64,000 bases of DNA from an uncultured Flavobacteriales bacterium (lineage in GTDB: Bacteria > Bacteroidota > Bacteroidia > Flavobacteriales_D > Crocinitomicaceae). A program made the translations under genes and the position numbers. Below, piece by piece: positions 41,144 to 48,612 of this stretch (its first letter is position 1; each line of letters opens with the position of its first letter). The stretch covers positions 62,001-126,000 of the forward strand of contig CAIJTF010000013.1 in NCBI GenBank assembly GCA_903823565.1, written 5' to 3'. A model generated the notes under the pieces. The model made no database searches. It was not told the DNA's origin and saw only the letters and a program-made list of their open reading frames with translations.

Positions 41144-44100
41144 TCATTTGCTAGGCTTAACATTCACAGATGCATTATTGCCAGAGGATACTGGGTTAAC
41201 CGCGGATGGTGTTTGACCCGGCAAATCTTTAAGGCCTTGATTCGTCTCTGTGGGCGTACTTATGTAACCAAAATGTTGACCTAATTCGTTCATTTTCTGA
41301 TCAAAAAAGGCAGACATTTGGCTGAAATTATCGGAACTTTCGGTGTTTAAGTTTTGAAGTTCCAGTTTTTTAGACGTTAAAACGGTAGAAAACCACGGCT
41401 TAACCATTCCATTAATTTTAGATGACAAGGACTTGGTGGTAGCGTTATCCTTAGTTTTTAGCGTGTTTTCAATTCTACAAAGGGCTGCCAAGGTGGTGTA
41501 CAAGTCATCTGCATTATTGCTTTGAAGCGCAATTTCTGCCGGGGTGTTTTTATAGTATTGAAGTATCGAACTATATTCTTGAAGCAGTTTGTTGGCTAAG
41601 GCAATTCCTTTAGCCGAGGCATCACAAAGAAAGTAAAGTTGCACAAATTCATTTAGTGAGCCTTCTGACATTAGAAAGGAACGTCCAAGTTCGTTTTGAC
41701 TTATTTTTTTGTTGATGGGTAAAACGCAATAATTGGTTCTTTCGTTTCCGAGGTCGGCTAGCGCATGCGGAGGAAGTTCAATCATGCAGCGATCGAGCAA
41801 TTGCACGGCCCTTTCGGGTTTTTTAACCTCATAATAGTAGGCGGCAAGTGAAAGAAATTTCCTTCGAAAAGCCTCCATATGAATACGAACGTGATAATCA
41901 GACATGACGCCGGGATTTTTTACGTTTCCATATCGATAAACATTCATTAGGTTATTATACATTTCATCTGCATCCATTGGCGCTAAGCCATTGGTTGTAT
42001 TGGTTATTTTTGGGCTAAGTACATCTACGGTTCCAACATCTTTGCCAAATGTGGATTCTGCTAAACCCGCAGCGAAAGGGTGATCGGTTCCAAAACAAGA
42101 CTCCGAAAAATAGATAGGGCGTTCCCAATTATTGTTTGCAATTACGTCCATCATAATAATTTGGTCGCGATTAAGCACGGGGTAATTGCTCTTTAAGGAC
42201 ATTTTAATATCGATTCGATCAATGCACTCTGTCGTATCCTTAATAATTCCGGACTTCAAGGCATTCTTCTTGTTTACAGGAATACTAATCATATCGCTTG
42301 GAATGTACCCGTTCGTTTTATAGAAAGCTATAGCGTCCTTAATATCTATGCTAGCCCATGAGGCATCAAACTCTTCGGATATAGATTTGAATTGTTCTAG
42401 GGCCAATTTGGCTTCTTGTGATTGGGTATTAGCCAAGGCTTTTAAAATGCCATTCATGCCATAAAGGGCATTCCCCAACGAGGCTTCCATTTTAGTTGAA
42501 TCAAACGAAGTAATACGAGAAAAATCGGCGGGGTTATTTTTAATTAATGGAAAATCTACGCTTAATTTTTCAACATCGTTAATGAATTTTCTCAGGGCCA
42601 TTTCCGCAGTGCGCTTGTTGTTTTTGAAGCGAAGAGGAACCATAAGAGAATCCAAGTTCTGATTGATAGATTGCGGCGCCTCAAAGCGTAAATTACTTGT
42701 ATAAACACGAGCGTAATCGGTAATGCCTGCATTGGACAGGATTTCATCTTCTTTAAAGGAAATCGGCAGCGCATTGGATTGATACATTTTCAATTTCATT
42801 TGATACGTATACCAATCGGAACTCAATAAGGACAAGTTACAAACCCGAACATCCGTTCTTTCGCCTTCAACTTCTTGAAGGTACCACAATGGAAAAGTGT
42901 CGTTGTCGCCGGCAGTAAACAAGATGGCATTTTTCTTACAGGAACTAAGGTAGTTGTGGGCTAAGTCTCGGGCGGTAGTTTTTCCATTTCTATTGTGATC
43001 TTCCCAGCCTTGTGTTCCCATTAGGATTGGCACACCCAACCCAATGATAGAAATGCCAAGGGCCCCCAAGGAACCTTTAGGAGAAACTTTTTTAAGCAGG
43101 TAGGAGATTCCTAGAAGCACCCCTAGAAGCAAGGCAACTATGAGCCAAAGCCGACCATAGCCAAAAACGGCACCAATCAATAATCCGCCGCCGGTAAAAT
43201 AACCGAGGTAGCGAAGGTCCATTTTGGTTATTGACTGGTAGAAATCGTAAAGGGCGTAGACTCCGAAAGCTAACCACATGGCGAAGAAATAAAAAGAACC
43301 GGCATAGGCATAATCTCGCTCTCTAGGCTCAAAGGGCTTCTGGTTTAGGTATACCACAATGGCAATTCCTGTAAATACAAATGCGAGTAGAATGATAAAA
43401 GCATCCTTTGGTGCGCGATAAAAATGGAACATTAGCCCTAACAAGATAAAGGTCAGGGGCAACAGATAAAACCGATTGTTTGCTGCATTTTTTTGAATAA
43501 ATGAGGGCTGGTCATTCGCTGAGCCCAACCTTGGGCTGTCAACAAAATCAATACCGCTGATCCAATTTCCCCTTAAGTTATCCCCGTTGCCTTGCACGTC
43601 GTTTTGGCGCCCGGAAAAATTCCACAGCAAATATCGAATGTACATCCAGTCTGTTTGGTACCGCATAAAGTAGGTTAGGTTTTCTCCCATGGTAGGTAGG
43701 CGCTCGTCATTTGCTCCCAAGTCCGTTTCTTTTCCATCCTTTGCATTATATCCGCTCCAACTTTTGTATCCTTCTACTTTTTGGGGTTGGTTTCCGTCGT
43801 ACATTCTTGGAAAAAGCGTGTTTTGTTCGTATTCAGGGACGCGGCCAATTCTGCTCTCCGCGTTGCTTTCAAAATACTTCTCTGTGATTTCAGCGTCTTT
43901 ACTGTTTTTAGCTTTCCAGGCCTCAGCATCGGATTCTTTTTGAAATGCTTTTACCACTTCTCCATCTTTTTCAACGACAAACCTTCGCACGTAGGTGGGA
44001 GAAAAATCTCCACCAACCTCTGCGGGTGTAGAATTCCAGTAAGGACCTTTTAGTAGAGGTGCAGAACCGTATTGTTCGCGTTTTAGGTAAGAATGTAAAT

Positions 44101-45103
44101 TCACTAAATTCTCTGGGTCATTTTCGTCCAACGGGGTGTTTGCATCAGACCGGATGACGATTACAGCAAAGGAACCGTACCCAATTAATAAGACAGCAAG
44201 TCCCATTAGGGAATTGTATAATAGGGTTTTTTGGTTTTGCTGGGCATACCGAATGGCATAATAAAATCCGCCAACAAGTAAAACAAAAAAGGTTATAGCG
44301 CCGGAGAAAAAAGGCAATCCAAAAGAATTTACAAACTTCACTTCTAACCAACTTGCTAATGCGATGGATCCGGGGATTACCCCTTCTTGAATGAATCCTA
44401 AGATTAGAACAGACAAAAGCCCAGTAATTAGAATTCCTTTCAGGGTTGGTTTCGGGGTTTGATTAAAGTAAAGTATAAAGGCTATGGCCGGAACGACAAG
44501 AATGCCTAATAAATGGACCCCAACGGCTAACCCCAGTAGAAAAAGAATAAGAATGAGCCATCGGTTTGCTGCCAAGGAGTCGTTTTTCAATGTACTACCA
44601 TCCGACATTTCTTCGTCCCATTTTAGTCCCGCCCAAAAAATGACGGCAGTAAATAACGATGCCATTGCATAAACCTCGCCTTCAACCGCAGAAAACCAAA
44701 AAGAATCAGAAAAGGTATAGGCCAAGGAGGCAATTGTTGCCGAAATAATTATCATTCCTTGGTCGGTAGAACTTAGATCTTGCTTTCTGGCTAGCACCAT
44801 TTTTTTTAGCAGGATGGTCAAGGACCAAAACATAAACAGAATGGTGAGTGAGCTGCTAATTGCCGAAAGGGTGTTTATAAGTAGGGCTACATTTTGTGGT
44901 GCGGCGAAAAAGGAAAAAAGCCTCCCGATCAACATGAAAAATGGCGCCCCCGGAGGGTGTCCAACTTCAAGTTTGTACGCTGCAGTAATATACTCTCCAC
45001 AATCCCAAAGGCTTGCGGTTGGTTCTAAAGTCAATAAGTAAACGATTGTTGAGAAAAGAAACACTGACCATCCAGTAATCAGGTTTAAGCGTCTAAAGTT
45101 CAT
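41144..45103 (-). CDS. DUF2723 large membrane protein, putative glycosyltransferase GT-C type
   Basis: 1319 residues. The N-terminal part has LITGWSVFLFSTIVYLLTLE followed by ASLWDCGEYITAAYKLEVGHPPGAP, where the acidic DCGE in the first external loop resembles catalytic loops of protein O-mannosyltransferase-like GT-C enzymes. At least ten more membrane helices follow to residue 720, then a soluble region of about 550 residues rich in polar helices. DUF2723 proteins are common in Bacteroidota and are thought to use lipid-linked sugars for O-glycosylation; enzyme activity is inference. It heads the operon with the deacetylase, kinase and gpmI. Confidence 0.85.
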   Translation of the reverse strand: MNFRRLNLITGWSVFLFSTIVYLLTLEPTASLWDCGEYITAAYKLEVGHPPGAPFFMLIGRLFSFFAAPQNVALLINTLSAISSSLTILFMFWSLTILLKKMVLARKQDLSSTDQGMIIISATIASLAYTFSDSFWFSAVEGEVYAMASLFTAVIFWAGLKWDEEMSDGSTLKNDSLAANRWLILILFLLGLAVGVHLLGILVVPAIAFILYFNQTPKPTLKGILITGLLSVLILGFIQEGVIPGSIALASWLEVKFVNSFGLPFFSGAITFFVLLVGGFYYAIRYAQQNQKTLLYNSLMGLAVLLIGYGSFAVIVIRSDANTPLDENDPENLVNLHSYLKREQYGSAPLLKGPYWNSTPAEVGGDFSPTYVRRFVVEKDGEVVKAFQKESDAEAWKAKNSKDAEITEKYFESNAESRIGRVPEYEQNTLFPRMYDGNQPQKVEGYKSWSGYNAKDGKETDLGANDERLPTMGENLTYFMRYQTDWMYIRYLLWNFSGRQNDVQGNGDNLRGNWISGIDFVDSPRLGSANDQPSFIQKNAANNRFYLLPLTFILLGLMFHFYRAPKDAFIILLAFVFTGIAIVVYLNQKPFEPRERDYAYAGSFYFFAMWLAFGVYALYDFYQSITKMDLRYLGYFTGGGLLIGAVFGYGRLWLIVALLLGVLLGISYLLKKVSPKGSLGALGISIIGLGVPILMGTQGWEDHNRNGKTTARDLAHNYLSSCKKNAILFTAGDNDTFPLWYLQEVEGERTDVRVCNLSLLSSDWYTYQMKLKMYQSNALPISFKEDEILSNAGITDYARVYTSNLRFEAPQSINQNLDSLMVPLRFKNNKRTAEMALRKFINDVEKLSVDFPLIKNNPADFSRITSFDSTKMEASLGNALYGMNGILKALANTQSQEAKLALEQFKSISEEFDASWASIDIKDAIAFYKTNGYIPSDMISIPVNKKNALKSGIIKDTTECIDRIDIKMSLKSNYPVLNRDQIIMMDVIANNNWERPIYFSESCFGTDHPFAAGLAESTFGKDVGTVDVLSPKITNTTNGLAPMDADEMYNNLMNVYRYGNVKNPGVMSDYHVRIHMEAFRRKFLSLAAYYYEVKKPERAVQLLDRCMIELPPHALADLGNERTNYCVLPINKKISQNELGRSFLMSEGSLNEFVQLYFLCDASAKGIALANKLLQEYSSILQYYKNTPAEIALQSNNADDLYTTLAALCRIENTLKTKDNATTKSLSSKINGMVKPWFSTVLTSKKLELQNLNTESSDNFSQMSAFFDQKMNELGQHFGYISTPTETNQGLKDLPGQTPSAVNPVSSGNNASVNVKPSK

Positions 45104-45204
45104 GCGTTGAAATTTTATCTTGCGAATTTAGGAATATATTAGTTTCCATTTATTTCTTCCCAAGTTTTTGTTTGCCTTGTTTTTTTATTCCGTGAATAAA
45201 TGTT

Positions 45205-45212
45205 TAAATTTG
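45205..45212 (+). promoter_or_regulatory. Putative -7 element of tRNA-Gln
   Basis: TAAATTTG matches TAnnTTTG and ends 9 bases before the tRNA 5' end. The nearest TTG upstream is at a spacer of 25, too long for the standard promoter. Confidence 0.5.
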
Positions 45213-45221
45213 CGCTCTTAA

Positions 45222-45294
45222 TGACCCATGGTGTAACTGGCAACACGTCTGATTTTGGTTCAGAAGAGTCTAGGTTCGAGCCCTAGTGGGTCAA
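45222..45294 (+). tRNA. tRNA-Gln (TTG)
   Basis: A 73-base cloverleaf. The acceptor arms TGACCCA and TGGGTCA pair fully, the anticodon arm CTGATTTTGGTTCAG holds anticodon TTG, and the T arm has CTAGGTTCGAGCCCTAG. CCA is not encoded. A terminator follows at once. Confidence 0.97.
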
Positions 45295-45299
45295 CAAAC

Positions 45300-45326
45300 A
45301 ATCCCGCGAACGTGGGATTTTTTTTT
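45300..45326 (+). terminator. Intrinsic terminator after tRNA-Gln
   Basis: AATCCCGC and GTGGGATT pair with one G-T wobble around the loop GAAC, followed by a run of T residues. It ends the tRNA-Gln transcript. Confidence 0.85.
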
Positions 45327-45407
45327 GGTTAGCGGTCTTTTTAACCAGGATCTTTGCGTCTATTTTCGATATTTCTATGATGCAATTTGTTCTAAATTAA
45401 TATGATT

Positions 45408-45418
45408 CCCCCCCCCCC
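45408..45418. repeat. Homopolymer tract of 11 C
   Basis: Eleven consecutive C bases in an AT-rich intergenic stretch. Such tracts are prone to slippage and can cause phase variation. It lies just downstream (minus strand) of a possible 23-residue micro-ORF, and about 160 bases before thiL, too far for a direct effect on known promoter spacing. An assembly artefact is also possible. Confidence 0.9.
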
Positions 45419-45489
45419 TATTTCTTAAGCTTTTTCCGAATAAACATTCGTAAAAGAATTCCAAAAATGGATAAAACAATTCGTTTCAT
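45418..45489 (-). CDS. Possible micro-ORF of 23 residues, hydrophobic and basic
   Basis: The minus strand encodes a 23-residue peptide starting MKRIVLSIFGILLRMF and ending in a basic tail (IRKKLKK), with a stop at the edge of the C tract. It has the layout of a small single-helix membrane peptide. There is no clear TAnnTTTG promoter or homologue known to me, and a 23-codon ORF can arise by chance, so this is a weak candidate. The rest of the 45327-45576 stretch holds a -7-like TATCTTTA at 45541-45548 before thiL and nothing else I can identify. Confidence 0.2.
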   Translation of the reverse strand: MKRIVLSIFGILLRMFIRKKLKK

Positions 45490-45540
45490 AGCTTCTCAAT
45501 TAAATTTGTGCGTAAAGAAAAGAAAAGTTGTCAATTAAGG

Positions 45541-45548
45541 TATCTTTA
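45541..45548 (+). promoter_or_regulatory. Possible -7 element for thiL
   Basis: TATCTTTA matches TAnnTTTG except the last base and lies 28 bases before the ATG of thiL. No TPP riboswitch features are seen in the leader. Confidence 0.3.
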
Positions 45549-45576
45549 CCCCCGATAATTTGCCAAAAAAGTTGTT

Positions 45577-46602
45577 ATGGAAGAAAAGAGCATTGAAACG
45601 TTAGGAGAGTTTGGTTTGATAGATCATTTAACCCGAAATAGCAAGCAGTTTTCATCTAGCACCCATCTAGGTATTGGAGACGATTGTGCTGTTTTGATGG
45701 CTAACGACGAGGAGCATTTGCTTGTTTCAAAAGAACTTTTGTTAGAGGGAATACATTTTGATCTTACCTACGTTCCCTTGTCGCACTTGGGTTTTAAGGC
45801 CATTTCGGCCAGCATCTCCGATATTTATGCCATGAATGGAAAGCCCACACAGGTACTTGTTGGACTAGGGGTTTCTAGTCGATTTACTCTTGAGGCCGTT
45901 GATTCTCTATATGAAGGAATTCATCGTGCCGCCGCAATGTATGGCGTTGATTTGGTAGGGGGCGATACGACTAGTTCTGTTAGTGGTCTGACCTTGTCGG
46001 TAACGGTATTGGGGACTGTTGCTAAAGGTAAAATCACTTACAGAAAAGGGGCGTCCGTAAATGACATACTATTGGTGTCAGGTGATTTAGGGCGAGCTTA
46101 TTTGGGGTTGCAAGTTTTAGAACGTGAGAAGGCTGTTTTTATGGCAAACCCAACCATTCAGCCCGAACTTGATGATTTTGATTTTTTAGTTAAAAAACAA
46201 CTTATGCCGGAAGCAAGAAAGGATGTTGTAGAGGTGTTTGCCGCATTAGGAATAACCCCAACCTCAATGATCGATATTTCAGACGGGTTAGCTTCTGAGG
46301 CATTGCATTTGTGTAAAGCCAGCGCCCTGGGCTGTGTTCTTTTTGAAAATAAAATACCATACCATGAAGACGTGGTTTTAAATGCTGAAACCTTTGGGCT
46401 TGCTCCATTGACCTGTGCAATGAACGGAGGAGAAGATTATGAATTATTGTTTTCGGTGTCTCCCATTGATTATGAGAAGCTAAAAGGAAACCCACATTTT
46501 ACGCCGATTGGATATTTTACAGACCGGCATGTAGGGTGTAAGCTTCAGGACAACCAAGGAGCGCTGCATGAAATTACGGCTCAAGGTTGGAGACATTTTT
46601 AG
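45577..46602 (+). CDS. thiL: Thiamine-monophosphate kinase
   Basis: 341 residues. The PurM-like fold is shown by GIGDDCAVL near residue 35, then SKELLLEGIHFDLTYVPLSHLGFKA with the metal-binding acidic residues, SDIYAMNG, GLGVSSRFT, VDLVGGDTTSS, GDLGRAYLG, and MIDISDGLASE plus NGGEDYELLF near the end. It phosphorylates thiamine monophosphate to thiamine diphosphate, the last step of vitamin B1 synthesis. It stands alone with a convergent SPOR gene (overlap of 4 bases). Other thiamine genes are not here. Confidence 0.93.
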   Translation: MEEKSIETLGEFGLIDHLTRNSKQFSSSTHLGIGDDCAVLMANDEEHLLVSKELLLEGIHFDLTYVPLSHLGFKAISASISDIYAMNGKPTQVLVGLGVSSRFTLEAVDSLYEGIHRAAAMYGVDLVGGDTTSSVSGLTLSVTVLGTVAKGKITYRKGASVNDILLVSGDLGRAYLGLQVLEREKAVFMANPTIQPELDDFDFLVKKQLMPEARKDVVEVFAALGITPTSMIDISDGLASEALHLCKASALGCVLFENKIPYHEDVVLNAETFGLAPLTCAMNGGEDYELLFSVSPIDYEKLKGNPHFTPIGYFTDRHVGCKLQDNQGALHEITAQGWRHF

Positions 46603-47006
46603 TCTCGTTTAACAACCTTTACTGTTTCGATTACTAGGTTGCTTAAAGGATACCGTCCAACAATTTGGCTCCTAAATTTTTCCGCGTCGGCTTTTGTTTC
46701 GAAATCTCCCACACGCAAATTAAAATTGGGCGATTGAAAAGCTAAATAAGGCGTAACACGAGGATAATTTCTGATAAAGTCAAGTTTGTAAGCTTCCATT
46801 TGCTGTCTATTTGTCCCAAATGCGATTTGAATACGATAACCTTTTTTGTTTTCGATCCGCTTCGGCCCCTCGGGGGCTTTATAACCTTGGGTTTTTGAGA
46901 CTGCTGCTGGTGGATAAATTTTGGGATTGATGTGAATTTTCAGCTGGCCATACCCGGTCGATGAGAACAGTATAAATAAGAATGCTGCTATACTGAAGTG
47001 TTTCAT
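46599..47006 (-). CDS. Secreted SPOR-domain protein
   Basis: 135 residues with a signal peptide ending at SSTGYGQ. A SPOR domain fills about residues 55-130: GYRIQIAFGTNRQQMEAYKLDF, YLAFQSPNFNLRVGDFETKADAEKFRSQI. SPOR domains bind peptidoglycan strands stripped of stem peptides, often at division sites. No other domain is present. The ends of this gene and thiL overlap by 4 bases in convergent orientation. Confidence 0.88.
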   Translation of the reverse strand: MKHFSIAAFLFILFSSTGYGQLKIHINPKIYPPAAVSKTQGYKAPEGPKRIENKKGYRIQIAFGTNRQQMEAYKLDFIRNYPRVTPYLAFQSPNFNLRVGDFETKADAEKFRSQIVGRYPLSNLVIETVKVVKRD

Positions 47007-47027
47007 GTTATTTCATAGATTAAGGTA

Positions 47028-47035
47028 CAAAATTA
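47028..47035 (-). promoter_or_regulatory. Putative -7 element for the SPOR gene
   Basis: The minus strand reads TAATTTTG, a full TAnnTTTG match, 21 bases before the ATG. Confidence 0.4.
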
Positions 47036-47151
47036 ATGGATTTTAATGAACCTAAAAAACCTTTGAAAACCACCCTTATTTAGAATGATTTTAAATTACT
47101 AAATTGAATTCATTTTTGTCATAATTGTGTCATGAAATTTCGCTATTCGTG

Positions 47152-47159
47152 TAAATTTG
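47152..47159 (+). promoter_or_regulatory. Putative -7 element of the alternative complex III operon
   Basis: TAAATTTG is a full TAnnTTTG match, 57 bases before the actA ATG. The nearest TTG upstream is at 47125-47127, a spacer of 24. The intergenic stretch 47007-47216 holds this, the SPOR promoter and nothing else I can identify. Confidence 0.45.
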
Positions 47160-47216
47160 CATCGTGAAAAGGTGTTATGTTGACCTTTCAGGTGTGCGAA
47201 TTTAGAAACTACTTTC

Positions 47217-48584
47217 ATGAAAATATCTAGTATTCAACAGGTTAAAATTGTAAATAGATTGCGATTGCTTGTTTTGTTTGGTTTTTTAATGTTCATCCAA
47301 ATGGAGGTCTTTTCCCAGGGAAAGGCATTATTTGAGGGGCGTTGTAATAGTTGTCACCAAATTGACAAGAACGGCACGGGTCCCATGTTGAAGGGGGCTA
47401 AAAAACGATGGGCAGATGCCAACGAAAAGGACCTAATTGTAGAGTGGGTCATCAATAACGAGGCTCTAAGGGCGAGTAAAAAATCGAAAAGAGCTATAGA
47501 AATCTACAATGAGTATAACAAGTCGCCTATGACTGTTTTCTCGGATTTAACGCCTAAGCAAGTCAACGAAATCCTCGACTATGTTGATGCGGAGGCGGCG
47601 AAAGGTGCGGCAGGATCTGACAAAACAAAAGACAAGGGAGGCGTTAATCCTGTTGAGGAGTCAAAGGAAGGGGAGTCCGGATCGGGATACATGTGGTATG
47701 TATTAGCGGTCTTGTTTGTTGTGATTATTCTCTCGGTTGGCGGGGTGCGCCGTCAATTGCAAGTGGCAAGTAGCGGAAATGAGGAGCTGAATAAACTCAC
47801 CTATTGGGAGGAGATAAAGCAATTGTTATGGAAGTACCGCAAAACCACAGCCGTTTCAGTGCTAGTGATGGTGTTGAGCGTGGTCGTCTATGGATTTAAT
47901 ATGCTATATTCCATAAACGTAATGGAAGGGTACCAGCCTTCTCAGCCTATTGCCTTTCCTCATGACAAGCATGCGGGATTAAACGGGATCGACTGTAAGT
48001 ATTGTCATAATTCGGTTGCGAAATCTAAATCAGCAGGACTGCCTACAGTAAACGTATGTATGAATTGTCACAAACAGATTAATGGTAAAACCGAACAACA
48101 ACAGGCTGAAATTTCAAAAATCTATGCCGCTGCAGGATGGAATCCAAATATTAAGCCTGCTGGTGGTTATACAGGAAAAACCCAACCAATTATTTGGAAT
48201 AAGGTTCACGTTCTTCCAGACCACGTATATTTTAACCATTCACAACACGTTGCGGTTGGAGGGATTGATTGTAAACAATGCCATGGCGACATGACGAAAC
48301 AAAACCAAACAGCTCGTGTAACGCCTGTATCCGAGATAAATAAGCTTCATGACGAAGACGATAAAATCATTCAGTTAACCAAGCCCACTTTAACAATGGG
48401 TTGGTGTATTGAGTGCCATGGCAAAAAGAAAGTTGAAATTGGGAATGGGAAAAATGGATATTATGACCAAATCCACAGCCGACTAATGAAAAACAAAGCT
48501 TTGTACAAAGAGTATTTGAAGGGAGATCAGAAAATCACTGCTAGTGAGTTGGGGGGATGGGAGTGTGCAAAATGTCACTATTAA
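47217..48584 (+). CDS. actA: Alternative complex III subunit ActA with fused N-terminal cytochrome c domain
   Basis: 455 residues. After an N-terminal hydrophobic signal comes a monoheme cytochrome c domain with CNSCH at 43-47. A first membrane helix (YMWYVLAVLFVVIILSVGGV) and a second (TAVSVLVMVLSVVVYGFNML) lead into a periplasmic multiheme domain with CKYCH, CMNCH, CKQCH, CIECH and CAKCH. That is six CxxCH sites in all, one more than the pentaheme domain of classic ActA. Alternative complex III oxidises menaquinol and passes electrons through these hemes. The N-terminal domain may be an extra electron outlet. It is the first gene of an eight-gene run on the plus strand. Confidence 0.93.
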   Translation: MKISSIQQVKIVNRLRLLVLFGFLMFIQMEVFSQGKALFEGRCNSCHQIDKNGTGPMLKGAKKRWADANEKDLIVEWVINNEALRASKKSKRAIEIYNEYNKSPMTVFSDLTPKQVNEILDYVDAEAAKGAAGSDKTKDKGGVNPVEESKEGESGSGYMWYVLAVLFVVIILSVGGVRRQLQVASSGNEELNKLTYWEEIKQLLWKYRKTTAVSVLVMVLSVVVYGFNMLYSINVMEGYQPSQPIAFPHDKHAGLNGIDCKYCHNSVAKSKSAGLPTVNVCMNCHKQINGKTEQQQAEISKIYAAAGWNPNIKPAGGYTGKTQPIIWNKVHVLPDHVYFNHSQHVAVGGIDCKQCHGDMTKQNQTARVTPVSEINKLHDEDDKIIQLTKPTLTMGWCIECHGKKKVEIGNGKNGYYDQIHSRLMKNKALYKEYLKGDQKITASELGGWECAKCHY

Positions 48585-48612
48585 TTACGGTTGTTAGCGA
48601 ACAATTAAAGAT

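Noticed and set aside
45490-45576. TPP riboswitch in front of thiL
   Set aside because: The leader is short and AT-rich and none of the conserved TPP aptamer segments (CUGAGA, ACCUGAUCUGG type) is present.
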